In this document: positions 14,956 through 23,724 of the stretch, in pieces
Numbering within the stretch: the first letter of the stretch is position 1
Layout of the letters: each line of letters begins with the position of its first letter
From: Bacillus alkalicellulosilyticus
GTDB lineage: Bacteria > Bacillota > Bacilli > Bacillales > Bacillaceae_F
Reading direction: 5' to 3'
Assembly: GCF_002019795.1 (NCBI RefSeq)
Contig: NZ_KV917381.1
Span: 388,001-452,000, forward strand
DNA length: 64,000 nucleotides
The notes under the pieces: model-generated
What the model was told of the DNA's origin: nothing
The model's input: only the letters and a program-made list of their open reading frames with translations
The model's database searches: none
Translations under genes and position numbers: made by a program

Positions 14956-17286
14956 ATGGGGAGAGAGAAATTAATCGTAATTGGGAACGGTATGGCAGGG
15001 GTTCGTTTTGTAGAAGAAGTCTTAACAACAGATGCCAACGCATTTGATATTACCATTTTTGGAAGTGAGCCTCACGTCAACTATAATCGAATCCTCCTAT
15101 CAACTGTATTACAAGGGAATACAAAGGTTGAAGATATTATTTTAAACTCAGTAGAGTGGTATCAAAAAAATAGCATTACATTATATTCGAGTGAAACTGT
15201 GATTCATATAGATACAGTTAAAAAGCAAATTAAGACTGATAAAAAAAGAAGCCTACCTTATGACAAATTAGTCATTGCAACGGGTTCAACACCATTTATG
15301 CTGCCTATTCCAGGTTCTAACAAAGAAGGCGTAATCGCATTTCGGACAATTGAAGATTGCCAAAAGATGATTGACACCTCCAAATCATATAAAAAAGCTG
15401 TAGTCATTGGTGGAGGCCTTCTTGGGTTAGAGGCTGCTCGGGGGTTGCTCAATTTAAAGATGGAGGTAGATGTTGTTCACATTGAAAGCTACCTGATGGA
15501 TAGGCAGTTAGACCAAACGGCGTCAAAAATGCTGCAAGCAGAGCTAGAAAAGCAGGGCATGAACTTTCTTTTGCAAAAAATGACCGCTGAAATAGTTGGG
15601 GATGGACGAGTAGAAGGGCTTCGGTTTAAGGATGGAACGGAAACATCGGCAGATTTAGTTGTCATGGCTGTTGGGGTAAGACCTAATGTTCAATTAGCAA
15701 AAGAGAGTGGCATTGAAACGAATCGAGCGATTGTCGTTAATGACTTTTTAGAAACAAGTATAGAGGACGTCTATGCGGTGGGTGAGTGCGTGGAACATCG
15801 AGAAACCGTTTATGGACTCGTCAAACCGTTATATGAGCAAGGAAAAGTATTGGCTAGCCATATTTGTAAAAAGAAAACAGAAGGCTATCAAGGTTCGGTC
15901 CTCTCTACACAACTTAAGATTTCAGGGGTTAATGTGTTTTCAGCTGGTCAAATTGTTGAAGATGAAACGACAAAATCGGTAAAGGTGTTTGACGAAATAG
16001 AACAAGTATATAAAAAAGTCGTCTGTCGAAATGACGTCATTGTCGGATCAGTGATGTTCGGGGACACGAGTGATGGACCACGAATGCTTGATATGATTAT
16101 CAAACAAAAAGATATTTCTGACCTTGAAAATGTTCAACTATTACAGACAGCATCATTGACAGAGGCACCCGTACAAACGATGGCATCAACCGATATCATT
16201 TGTCAATGTAACGGGGTTTCAAAAAGGAGGATCATTGATGCCGTACAAAACGAAGGTTGTTCTTCTGTGGATGAAATCAAAAAGTGCACGAGAGCTTCTG
16301 GGTCATGCGGAAGTTGTAAACCTTTAGTTGCAAATCTACTAGACTATATTCAAAGTGATACTTTTGATGAAGTCGTTGAAGAAATCCCTCTTTGTTCTTG
16401 TGTAAATGTAACAGAGGAAACATTAATCGAAGAAATCCTAACGAAGAATGTGACGTCAAGACAGGAAGTGATGAGAGCTCTTGGAAGAGAACATGAACAA
16501 GGTTGTCCTATTTGTATCCCTGCGATTGACTATTATCTAGCTAAGATACACCCAACACCAGAAAAAGTGAATGAAAGGATTCATGCGAAGAAAAACCACG
16601 ATGGTACGTTTTCAATTGAACCACAAATGTATGCGGGTCAGTCATCCGCCCAACAGCTTCGTGTGATTTCTGAAGTCGTAGAAAAGTATTCAATTCCACA
16701 AGTAATGATTACATCTTCGCAACGAATTAGCCTCTCTGGCATAAAAGCAGAGCAGCTTGAAGAGGTTTATCAAGACTTAAATATGGCATTATACCGTCTT
16801 GACGATCATTTTGTCTATTCCATTCAAACTTGCGCGGGGCAACGTTGTACATGTGATAAATCGGAATCGATTTTACTTGCGATGAAGCTAGAGCAAAGTG
16901 TAGAGCAGTTAAAGACACCACAAGAAGTGAAAATAGGAGTCTCAGCTTGTCTTCATAATGGTGCACATTCCACAACGAAGGATATCGGTTTGATTAGAAT
17001 GGACCGAGGTTGGGAGATTTATGCTGGTGGAAGCAGTCGACGTGAACCACGTGCTGGGGAGTTGCTTTGTATTGCAGAAACGGTTACGGAGGCAATTGAG
17101 ATTACACGAGCCTTATTCCAATATTATCGAGAAACGGCCAAATATTTAGAATATATAAGTGAGTGGCTAGACCGTGTAGGTGTGATTCATGTAAGAGAAG
17201 TGCTATTTGATTTTGACTTACGTGAGCAGTTGGTCCAACAAATGGAAGAAGACCAGGCAAATACCAAGAGCGTGTTTACACTGTAA
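14956..17286 (+). CDS. nasB: assimilatory nitrate reductase electron-transfer subunit NasB (NirB-like flavoprotein)
   Basis: The start is ATG 14956, 5 nt after GGGGTG; ATG 14935 lacks a site. The 776-residue protein has an FAD/NAD(P)H oxidoreductase half (IGNGMAGVRFVEEV, VIGGGLLGLEAARGL, VYAVGECVEH). Two tandem BFD-like [2Fe-2S] domains follow (CQC...CGSC and CSC...CPIC), then a nitrite-reductase-like half domain. In the last part the siroheme cluster motif is incomplete: SACLHNGAHS has G where the second Cys should be. So it probably passes electrons from NAD(P)H to NasC and does not reduce nitrite itself, as for B. subtilis NasB (about 770 residues). The catalytic gene follows. Confidence 0.85.
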   Translation: MGREKLIVIGNGMAGVRFVEEVLTTDANAFDITIFGSEPHVNYNRILLSTVLQGNTKVEDIILNSVEWYQKNSITLYSSETVIHIDTVKKQIKTDKKRSLPYDKLVIATGSTPFMLPIPGSNKEGVIAFRTIEDCQKMIDTSKSYKKAVVIGGGLLGLEAARGLLNLKMEVDVVHIESYLMDRQLDQTASKMLQAELEKQGMNFLLQKMTAEIVGDGRVEGLRFKDGTETSADLVVMAVGVRPNVQLAKESGIETNRAIVVNDFLETSIEDVYAVGECVEHRETVYGLVKPLYEQGKVLASHICKKKTEGYQGSVLSTQLKISGVNVFSAGQIVEDETTKSVKVFDEIEQVYKKVVCRNDVIVGSVMFGDTSDGPRMLDMIIKQKDISDLENVQLLQTASLTEAPVQTMASTDIICQCNGVSKRRIIDAVQNEGCSSVDEIKKCTRASGSCGSCKPLVANLLDYIQSDTFDEVVEEIPLCSCVNVTEETLIEEILTKNVTSRQEVMRALGREHEQGCPICIPAIDYYLAKIHPTPEKVNERIHAKKNHDGTFSIEPQMYAGQSSAQQLRVISEVVEKYSIPQVMITSSQRISLSGIKAEQLEEVYQDLNMALYRLDDHFVYSIQTCAGQRCTCDKSESILLAMKLEQSVEQLKTPQEVKIGVSACLHNGAHSTTKDIGLIRMDRGWEIYAGGSSRREPRAGELLCIAETVTEAIEITRALFQYYRETAKYLEYISEWLDRVGVIHVREVLFDFDLREQLVQQMEEDQANTKSVFTL

Positions 17287-17296
17287 GCAATTAATC

Positions 17297-17320
17297 AAAG
17301 CGACTTTGTCGCTTTTCTTA
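17297..17320 (+). terminator. weak hairpin between nasB and nasC
   Basis: AAAGCGAC-TTT-GTCGCTTT with a short T-tract lies in the 47-nt gap. It may attenuate or protect the nasB message. It is not strong enough to isolate nasC. Confidence 0.45.
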
Positions 17321-17333
17321 AAGGGTGAATGTT

Positions 17334-19472
17334 ATGACAGAATTATTACTGAAATATTTTAGGGAGAAGCAGCAACGAGTCTCATCTGAAAAGACATACG
17401 ATACGCAGTGTCCGTATTGTAGCATGCAATGTAAAATTCAATTGATTGAACAATCTATCGTATCCAGAAAAAAATATACGGCAGTCGGAATTGATAACCC
17501 TACAACGCAAGGACGGTTTTGTATAAAAGGAATGAATGCACATCAACATGCGTTGCATCGTGACCGCATTACCCACCCCATGTTGAAGAAGAATGGGAAT
17601 TTTGAACGAATTACATGGAATGAAGCCCTAGAAGTCATACGTGAAAACTTTGAAAAGATCCAAGAACAATATGGTCACGATGCCATTTCAGTGTATGGGG
17701 GTGGGTCCTTAACAAATGAAGAAGCTTATTTATTAGGGAAGTTTGCACGGGTGGCTCTTAAGACTAAATATATTGATTACAATGGACGCTTTTGTATGGC
17801 TGCCGCTGCAACAGCTGCTAACCAAGTCTTTGGCATAGATAGAGGGTTAACGAATTCGTTATCAGAAATTACGCAAGCTCGGTGTATCATCTTAGCCGGA
17901 ACGAACATTGCTGAATGTCAACCGACGATTATGCCTTATTTTGAACAGGCAAAAGAAAATGGAGCTTATATTATTGTCATTGACCCAAGGGATACAGCAA
18001 CATGTGAACTCGCTGACTTGCATTTAAAAATAAAGCCAGGGAAAGATGCTGTACTTACGAACGGTCTTTTAAAAGTTATCTTTGATAAGGAATTAGTTGA
18101 CAGAGAGTTTGTCTCAGAGCGAACAACTGGTTTTGAAGAGTTAGAGTCTTTAATGGAAACGATTGATTTAGAAGAGATTAGTAGTTTATCTGGAATCCCC
18201 TTGCAGCAAATTGAAAAAGCGGCTTCTAAATTTGCTGAATCACAAACAGGAATGATTTTTACCGCAAGAGGACTAGAGCAACAAACGGATGGATATATGG
18301 CTGTTCGAAATCTATTAAACGTGTTACTAGTCACAGGGAAAATTGGAAAACCAGGTAGTGGTTATGGTGCGATAACAGGACAAGGGAATGGTCAGGGTGG
18401 AAGAGAGCATGGGCAAAAAGCAGACCAACTTCCTGGGTATCGATTAATCGAGAATCCAGAACATCGAGATTATATTTCTGAGGTGTGGGGCATTGACGAA
18501 GCTGACCTCCCAAGAAAAGGAGTTTCAGCGTACGAGATGATGGAAAAAATCAATGACGGAGAAATTCAGGCGATGTTTTTAATGGGTTCTAATCCTATCG
18601 TCTCGAACCCTAATGCAAGCCTAGTCAAGAAAGCATTAGAGAAATTACCTTTTTTAGTTGCTGTCGATATGTTTATCTCAGAAACTGCGGAGCTAGCAGA
18701 TCTAGTGTTACCTACCTCATCCTATATGGAAGATGAAGGGACGATGACCAATCTAGAGGGAAGGGTGATTCTTCGTCCAGGTTCGAAAAGCTGTCCTGGC
18801 GAAGTAAAGCATGATTGGGAGATTCTTTGTGAAGTGGCGAACGTATTAGGGAAAGGAGAGTATTTTTCTTTTACCTCAGCTGAAGCTATTTTTGAAGAGC
18901 TTCGTGTGGCTAGTAAAGGTGGGGCTGCCGATTACTATGGCATTACGTATGAGAGAATAAAGGAACATGAAGGACTCTTGTGGCCTTGTCCATCTCTTAC
19001 TCATAAAGGGACACATCGGTTGTTTGAAAAAGAGTTCCACCATCCTGATAAAAAAGCAAGATTCATAGCTGTACCAAATGAACCTGAGCTGAAAAAAGAA
19101 GTGGTTTCTGAACAGTTTCCTCTATATTTAACAACAGGAAGAGTCATGGCCCATTATTTAACGGGTGTGCAAACGAGAAAGAGTTCTGCGTTAGCAGCAA
19201 GAAACATAGAAGCGTATATTGAAATCCATCCAGCCACCGCAGAGAAATACCGAATTTCTGCTCATTCACTCGTTGAAGTCGAATCTCCAAGAGGAAAAAT
19301 AACAGTCCGAAGTAAATTGTCAGATGCGATAAGGCAAGACACTGTATTTGTGCCATTCCACTGGTCAGATGACCAAAACGTAAATAACTTAATCAGTGAA
19401 CAGCTTGATCCTACTTGCAGAATACCAGGATTTAAAATCTGCCCAGTAACCGTAAGGCCAAAAGATGAATAA
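17334..19472 (+). CDS. nasC: assimilatory nitrate reductase catalytic subunit NasC
   Basis: The 712-residue molybdopterin oxidoreductase begins at ATG 17334, 5 nt after AAGGGTGA; GTG 17325 lies inside that site. The N-terminal [4Fe-4S] domain has CPYCSMQC and GRFCIKG. The Mo-bis-MGD core follows (SVYGGGSLTNEEAYLLGKFAR, NGRFCMAAAA with the likely Mo ligand Cys, GQGNGQGGREHGQKADQLPGYR). A C-terminal MGD-binding domain starts near LYLTTGRVMAHYL. Length matches B. subtilis NasC (about 710). It reduces nitrate to nitrite in the cytosol for nitrogen assimilation with electrons from NasB. No nitrite reductase gene is in this window. Confidence 0.88.
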   Translation: MTELLLKYFREKQQRVSSEKTYDTQCPYCSMQCKIQLIEQSIVSRKKYTAVGIDNPTTQGRFCIKGMNAHQHALHRDRITHPMLKKNGNFERITWNEALEVIRENFEKIQEQYGHDAISVYGGGSLTNEEAYLLGKFARVALKTKYIDYNGRFCMAAAATAANQVFGIDRGLTNSLSEITQARCIILAGTNIAECQPTIMPYFEQAKENGAYIIVIDPRDTATCELADLHLKIKPGKDAVLTNGLLKVIFDKELVDREFVSERTTGFEELESLMETIDLEEISSLSGIPLQQIEKAASKFAESQTGMIFTARGLEQQTDGYMAVRNLLNVLLVTGKIGKPGSGYGAITGQGNGQGGREHGQKADQLPGYRLIENPEHRDYISEVWGIDEADLPRKGVSAYEMMEKINDGEIQAMFLMGSNPIVSNPNASLVKKALEKLPFLVAVDMFISETAELADLVLPTSSYMEDEGTMTNLEGRVILRPGSKSCPGEVKHDWEILCEVANVLGKGEYFSFTSAEAIFEELRVASKGGAADYYGITYERIKEHEGLLWPCPSLTHKGTHRLFEKEFHHPDKKARFIAVPNEPELKKEVVSEQFPLYLTTGRVMAHYLTGVQTRKSSALAARNIEAYIEIHPATAEKYRISAHSLVEVESPRGKITVRSKLSDAIRQDTVFVPFHWSDDQNVNNLISEQLDPTCRIPGFKICPVTVRPKDE

Positions 19473-19490
19473 GCATACTAGAAGGAGTCC

Positions 19491-19528
19491 CAAAAGGTCA
19501 TAACATGATCTTTTGAGATTTTTTTTTT
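19491..19528 (+). terminator. intrinsic terminator of nas operon
   Basis: CAAAAGGTCA pairs with TGATCTTTTG and is followed by a long T-run. Confidence 0.85.
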
Positions 19529-19554
19529 AAAAAGATAAGAATAAAAAAATTAGG

Positions 19555-19653
19555 TGCTCATAGATGTCTTTTAAGCTAGATCAGGTTGGGCGATGGCTTC
19601 GCACATCGCAATTAGTTAAAGACGGCTTTGCCGTTTTTCTTATAGAATGCTGC
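19555..19653. repeat. intergenic repeat, family C copy 1
   Basis: A 33-bp segment (19555-19587, starting TGCTCATAGATGTCTT) recurs at 44825-44857, and the flank after it (CGTTTTTCTTATAGAATGCT) recurs there too. Between them this copy has two extra hairpins, GCGATG-GCTTCGC-CATCGC and AAGACGGCTTTGCCG, that copy 2 lacks. Non-coding. Confidence 0.6.
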
Positions 19654-19840
19654 TATCGGACACACGATTCCTTATTTACTCGAAAACTATGATTTTTCGA
19701 AGCTATCGGACTCAGGAGACCTTATTTCTTAGTTTTTCAGTTGAATTGGTTTACATAACACAAAATAAAGCACTGTGGGTCCGTTACAGTTGAAAAAAAG
19801 CGATTATTTGAAATAGAGGATCCTATGTCCGTTACAAAAG
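19652..19840. repeat. TGTCCG repeat cluster, family B (two inverted, two direct units)
   Basis: Two reverse units (GCTATCGGAC... at 19652 and 19702, each ending in CCTTATTT) are followed by two forward units (GTCCGTTACA at 19779 and 19827). Unit spacing is 48-50 bp. The unit reads roughly AAATA-GG-TC-TGTCCGTTACAG. The same units recur at 55533-55663. The 490-bp stretch 19473-19964 holds only this, family C, the terminator, and the upstream region of the next gene. Confidence 0.65.
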
Positions 19841-19964
19841 AAGGTTACGTTCACACCCCACTACTCATCTAAAAAAATATGAAAATGTATTTTCAGGAAT
19901 ATATTATGAAGACTTGTCTCATAGACATATAGAAAGAAGGATGCAAAAGGATAGGAGAGACAAG

Positions 19965-21293
19965 ATGAATATATTTCTAAAGGGAGCCATCCTATTAATC
20001 ATAGCAACATTTTTAGGTGAGTGTTTAGAGTTTTTAGTCAATATGGTACTAGCTAGGGAGTTAGGAGAAGAAGGTTTAGGAATTTATATGTCTATTTTCC
20101 CGACGATTATTTTACTTGTCGTCATCGCTAGTTTAGAGCTTCCTATCTCCGTTTCTAAGTATGTCGCTGAAAAGGAACAGGTATACCACCGTAGTTTGCT
20201 CAAGCATACGATTCGGTTTGCTTTTTTATTTACAATTGTTCTTATGGCCCTTGCGCTTATCATTGTCCCAATGATTCCTGTGTTCAATAATTTTCACCCG
20301 TGGTTACGTTGGGTTGTTATTTTACTCATACCAATTGTATCCTTTTCTTCAGTAGCCAAAGGGTACTTCATGGGGATTCAACATATGGGCAAAATCGCAT
20401 TTACGAGCTTTCTACGGAAGGCGATTCAGCTCATATTGCTTGTTGCTGTATTTCAGTTCTTTAGTTTTGATTTAGAGACAGCGATTTTTATTTCGTTATG
20501 TACACTAATTGGCAGTGAGTTAGTTGTCCTTGTCTATTTAATGGCAACTTATACACTTCAAATTAGAACGATTAAATCGCACTCAACAAAAGAAATTAGC
20601 GGGAAAACGGTGAGAGAAAAATTATTAGAAGTGTCGATCCCGACCACTGGCGTTCGGATATTCCATGCTGTGACGTTTGCCATTAAGCCATTTTTAATTA
20701 AAGCGGCGTTGCTACAAGCAGGACTAACAGAGGCAATGGCGATGGGGCAATACGGAAAGCTTGCAGGTGTTGCTTTTACGATAGGATTCTTCCCTGCATT
20801 TATCGCACACTCCTTATTAATTGTTCTGATTCCTACTGTATCTGAAGCCTATGCCAAACAAGATATTGAAAAACTTCGTAGCTTATTACGAAAGGTTATG
20901 GCGTTTACGTTTGCATATGGAGCAATAGCGGTAACGATTTTTTATGTATATGCTGAACCGTTAACCAATTTATTTTTAGAGTCTCCAAGGGCAATAGCTT
21001 ACTTGAAAATGCTCATTCCATATTTCTTGTTCCATTACTTTGTGATACCTATGCAAGCGTATTTAATCGGGTTAGGGTTAGTGAAGGACGCATTCCTTCA
21101 CTCGGTTTGGGCAACGTTTGTGTCCTTTACCCTGATGTTTGTCTTAGGTTCTATGGAAATGTTCCAGATGGAAGGAATTATAATCGGAATGAATGTAGCA
21201 GCGGTCTTATTGACGATGATGCACTATTTAACGATTTGTCATAAAATAGGGACGAATATTTTCCTCAGACCTCTTGCGCGAATAAGAAACTGA
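19965..21293 (+). CDS. ykvU: SpoVB/YkvU-type flippase (MOP superfamily)
   Basis: The start is ATG 19965 after TAGGAGAG; an upstream ATG (19941) with GAAGG is possible. The 442-residue protein has about 12 TM helices and the MOP/polysaccharide flippase pattern (ARELGEEGLGIYMSIFPTIILL near the N-terminus; SVAKGYFMGIQHM). It is shorter than SpoVB (about 518) and close to YkvU (about 445). These proteins move lipid-linked glycan precursors across the membrane, often during sporulation. A weak sigma-E-like promoter (GAATATATT at about 19897 and CATAGACAT at 19920) agrees with that but is not firm. Terminator follows. Confidence 0.7.
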   Translation: MNIFLKGAILLIIATFLGECLEFLVNMVLARELGEEGLGIYMSIFPTIILLVVIASLELPISVSKYVAEKEQVYHRSLLKHTIRFAFLFTIVLMALALIIVPMIPVFNNFHPWLRWVVILLIPIVSFSSVAKGYFMGIQHMGKIAFTSFLRKAIQLILLVAVFQFFSFDLETAIFISLCTLIGSELVVLVYLMATYTLQIRTIKSHSTKEISGKTVREKLLEVSIPTTGVRIFHAVTFAIKPFLIKAALLQAGLTEAMAMGQYGKLAGVAFTIGFFPAFIAHSLLIVLIPTVSEAYAKQDIEKLRSLLRKVMAFTFAYGAIAVTIFYVYAEPLTNLFLESPRAIAYLKMLIPYFLFHYFVIPMQAYLIGLGLVKDAFLHSVWATFVSFTLMFVLGSMEMFQMEGIIIGMNVAAVLLTMMHYLTICHKIGTNIFLRPLARIRN

Positions 21294-21334
21294 TTAAAAC
21301 ATATTCACTGATCAGAACCAATATAGGGAGTAAG

Positions 21335-21372
21335 AGAGGGTGGTACAAAACGAAACGTTTTGTACCACCCTC
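21335..21372. terminator. strong hairpin, bidirectional terminator
   Basis: AGAGGGTGGTACAAAACG is a near-perfect complement of CGTTTTGTACCACCCTCT. There is no long T-run. It lies between convergent genes. Confidence 0.65.
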
Positions 21373-21405
21373 TGATCGATTGTAATATGGTTAAGGATTG
21401 GAATG

Positions 21406-21489
21406 TTACTCTTCAGATGAGGCAATTTCCTTTTTGGCTTGCTCAAGCATTTCATTAATTTGTTTAATGTATTCTTGTAAACTCATCAT
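21406..21489 (-). CDS. 27-residue small acidic/helical protein
   Basis: The minus-strand frame begins ATG ATG (21484-21489) directly behind GGGAGG, and has a perfect-spacing sigma-A promoter upstream. The product (MMSLQEYIKQINEMLEQ...) is one amphipathic charged helix ending in an acidic tail. Good expression signals make it a credible small gene. No family is recognised; it could be a regulatory peptide. Confidence 0.6.
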   Translation of the reverse strand: MMSLQEYIKQINEMLEQAKKEIASSEE

Positions 21490-21510
21490 GAATTCCTCCC
21501 AATAATAATT

Positions 21511-21539
21511 ATTTTAGATGTTAAAATTATTATTGCCAA
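21511..21539 (-). promoter_or_regulatory. sigma-A promoter of the 27-residue gene
   Basis: On the minus strand, -35 TTGGCA (21534-21539) is 17 bp from -10 TAAAAT (21511-21516). Confidence 0.6.
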
Positions 21540-21629
21540 ACTTTTAAACTAGTAAACTCATAATGAATAAAATAAGAAAAAGGTCCTATCATAATATCGG
21601 TAAGGAGTGTACTCCCTTAATTAACGCAT

Positions 21630-22010
21630 CTAGCTTAATAACTGATTAGCCTTAAGAATAACCCACAACATAAAGATGAGCCATAACAAAATAATGAGTG
21701 TACCGACTATCCAATTTTTTGGCTTACCTTTTGTCATCATTTCTTTTGCTTTACCTTCACATTCTGCTAATACTTCTTTAGGTATCATCTTTAAAGCAAA
21801 CATAATACCTAAAGGAACGAGAATAATATCATCTACATAACCAAGTATCGGTATGAAATCTGGTATTAAGTCGATTGGACTAAATGCATAGGCTACTACA
21901 CAAGCCGTAAATAATTTAACATACCAGGGAACTCTTTCATCTTTATAAGCTAAGTAAAGTACAAAAATTTGTTGTTTAATTTTTTTCGCCCATTTTTTTA
22001 TTTTTTCCAT
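21630..22010 (-). CDS. DUF1232 (YkvA-type) membrane protein
   Basis: The 126-residue protein carries the DUF1232 core 'AYAFSPIDLIPDFIPILGYVDDI', which defines the family, with a basic N-terminal helix (MEKIKKWAKKIKQQ) and a C-terminal TM helix (about 102-122). The biochemical role of the family is unknown. It is monocistronic. Confidence 0.8.
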   Translation of the reverse strand: MEKIKKWAKKIKQQIFVLYLAYKDERVPWYVKLFTACVVAYAFSPIDLIPDFIPILGYVDDIILVPLGIMFALKMIPKEVLAECEGKAKEMMTKGKPKNWIVGTLIILLWLIFMLWVILKANQLLS

Positions 22011-22111
22011 GAAAGTATCTCCCTATATACAAAATCAACGGCATATCTTGATATCTACTATACCATGGTTTTTTGTAACTAAATCCCTTTCTTTTAACAA
22101 AGCGCTATATT

Positions 22112-22139
22112 TTGTTTTTCGGATTTAATCTATTATAAT
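22112..22139 (+). promoter_or_regulatory. sigma-A promoter of the aldo/keto reductase gene
   Basis: TTGTTT (22112-22117), 16-bp spacer, TATAAT (22134-22139). Confidence 0.55.
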
Positions 22140-22171
22140 CGACTTAGTTCATGCTGAAAGGGTGAGAATTA

Positions 22172-23155
22172 ATGAAATATCGTCAGTTAGGAAATACCGA
22201 ATTGAAAGTAAGTGAACTAAGCTTTGGAACGTGGGCTATCGGTGGTGCCTGGGGCAATACCGATGATGATGAGTCAATTCGCGGATTACATCGCGCGATG
22301 GATGCTGGGGTTAACTTCTTTGATACAGCAGATGTTTATGGTGATGGCCATAGTGAGGAGTTAATTCGAAAAGCGACGAAGGGAAAAGAAGACGAAATTT
22401 ATGTTGCCACTAAATTCTGTCGCGCTGGAGATATTCATGACCCTGCTACATACTCAGAACAATCTGTTCGTAACTATTGTGAAGCTAGCTTACGTCGGTT
22501 AGGCCGTGAGAGATTAGACCTTTTTCAAGTTCACTGTGCTCCATTTGACATCCTTAAGCAAGGAAGTGTGTTTGAAGTGTTAGACAAGCTTCAAAATGAA
22601 GGGAAAATCCGTCATTACGGAGTAAGTGTGGAAACGGTAGAAGAAGGCCTTTTCTGCTTAACAAACCCAAATGTAAAAGCATTGCAAGTCATTTTTAATA
22701 TTTTTAGACAAAAGCCACTAGAGGAGCTTTTTCCAAAAGCAAAAGAACAGGGTGTCGGCATTTTAGCACGTGTGCCTTTAGCTAGTGGGTTACTAACAGG
22801 TAAATTTACAAGAGCAACCCATTTTGAATCCGATGACCATCGTAATTTTAATCGAGATGGTCAGGCCTTTAATGTAGGAGAAACGTTTGCGGGGCTTGAG
22901 TTTAATAAAGGGGTAGAACTAAGTGAAAAGCTTCATTGGATTGCTGAAGGTCGAGGAAACATGACTCGTGCAGCCCTTCGATGGATTTTAGACCAGGAGT
23001 CAGTAACTTGCGCGATTCCAGGCTTCAAAACAGTAAAGCAAGTTGATGATAATCTAGAGGCAACAAACGTACCTGAATTTTCTGAAGCAGAACTGCAGAA
23101 GTTACATAACTTTTATCAAGAAGAAGTAGCTTCATTAATACGCGGACCTTACTAA
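22172..23155 (+). CDS. aldo/keto reductase
   Basis: The 327-residue (alpha/beta)8 NADPH-dependent oxidoreductase has the full catalytic set: Asp and Tyr in FFDTADVYGDGHSE, Lys in YVATKFC and His in LFQVHCA. The NADPH-binding end IPGFKTVKQVDDNLEA is present. It resembles Bacillus YhdN/IolS-type enzymes that reduce aldehydes and ketones. It stands alone between a promoter and a terminator. Substrate unknown. Confidence 0.85.
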   Translation: MKYRQLGNTELKVSELSFGTWAIGGAWGNTDDDESIRGLHRAMDAGVNFFDTADVYGDGHSEELIRKATKGKEDEIYVATKFCRAGDIHDPATYSEQSVRNYCEASLRRLGRERLDLFQVHCAPFDILKQGSVFEVLDKLQNEGKIRHYGVSVETVEEGLFCLTNPNVKALQVIFNIFRQKPLEELFPKAKEQGVGILARVPLASGLLTGKFTRATHFESDDHRNFNRDGQAFNVGETFAGLEFNKGVELSEKLHWIAEGRGNMTRAALRWILDQESVTCAIPGFKTVKQVDDNLEATNVPEFSEAELQKLHNFYQEEVASLIRGPY

Positions 23156-23163
23156 TAGATACT

Positions 23164-23207
23164 GAGGCCAAGGGATAAAAGGTAAACCTTTTGTCCTGGC
23201 CTCTTTT
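23164..23207 (+). terminator. intrinsic terminator (GACAAAAGG family)
   Basis: GAGGCCAAGGGATAAAAGG pairs with CCTTTTGTCCTGGCCTC, then TTTTGGTTTTT. Confidence 0.8.
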
Positions 23208-23270
23208 GGTTTTTGGTGCCAAGTTCTTATATATATTGCTTTTACTATCTACAAAGCGAAGCACTGAATC

Positions 23271-23402
23271 CTATTTTTCCTTTTCGTGGTATACATTAGC
23301 CAGGACATAAGCTTTGAATCGTTCGACTTTTTTGCCGTCAATATACCGAATTCCTCTTTCCTTTAGTTTAGCTACATACCATCCTTTACTTCCTACATGC
23401 AT
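23271..23402 (-). CDS. yflJ: DUF2639 (YflJ-type) small protein
   Basis: The 43-residue minus-strand product begins MHVGSKGWYVAKLKERGIR, the hallmark of the Bacillus YflJ/DUF2639 family, and ends in a charged helix. ATG (23400-23402) follows AAAGGATG by 7 nt. Function unknown. The opposite strand holds an open frame that is not a gene. A MITE-like insertion lies 98 bp upstream. Confidence 0.75.
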   Translation of the reverse strand: MHVGSKGWYVAKLKERGIRYIDGKKVERFKAYVLANVYHEKEK

Positions 23403-23499
23403 CAACTCTCATCCTTTCTTAATTGAAGTTTCAGAGACTCGAACTTACTATAAAAAGTATCGTGAACCATTGTATCATTTGGACAAATTAGGAAGAAAG

Positions 23500-23675
23500 G
23501 GGGCCACTGAAAAAGTACAAACCAACAATGCCTTTGATTATGGTGGCAATGGCGCCACTCGTTGCCCGTCTGCTACGAGAAACCCACTCGTAGCAAACTT
23601 AAAAAAAAGCAACGGTTACGCACATTGCTTCGAGAGTACTGTAAAAGTTAAAAATCGAACTTTTTCAGTGCCCTC
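23500..23675. mobile_element. MITE-like element with terminal inverted repeats and 7-bp target duplication
   Basis: The ends are inverted repeats, left GGGGCCACTGAAAAAGT and right ACTTTTTCAGTGCCCTC. The element is flanked on both sides by AAGAAAG (23493-23499 and 23676-23682), a likely target duplication. The 176-bp element encodes no transposase and contains internal hairpins (CTACGAG/CTCGTAG). The ends resemble those of insertion sequences, so it is probably a deletion derivative moved in trans by a full-length element elsewhere. Confidence 0.7.
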
Positions 23676-23724
23676 AAGAAAGTGTTTTTATGAAATGAAT
23701 AATCTATAAAAAGAGGTGCTTCGG

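Noticed and set aside
23314-23709. 131-codon open frame on the + strand
   Set aside because: It runs antisense through the yflJ-type gene and across the MITE-like element. Composition is not protein-like and there is no ribosome site.
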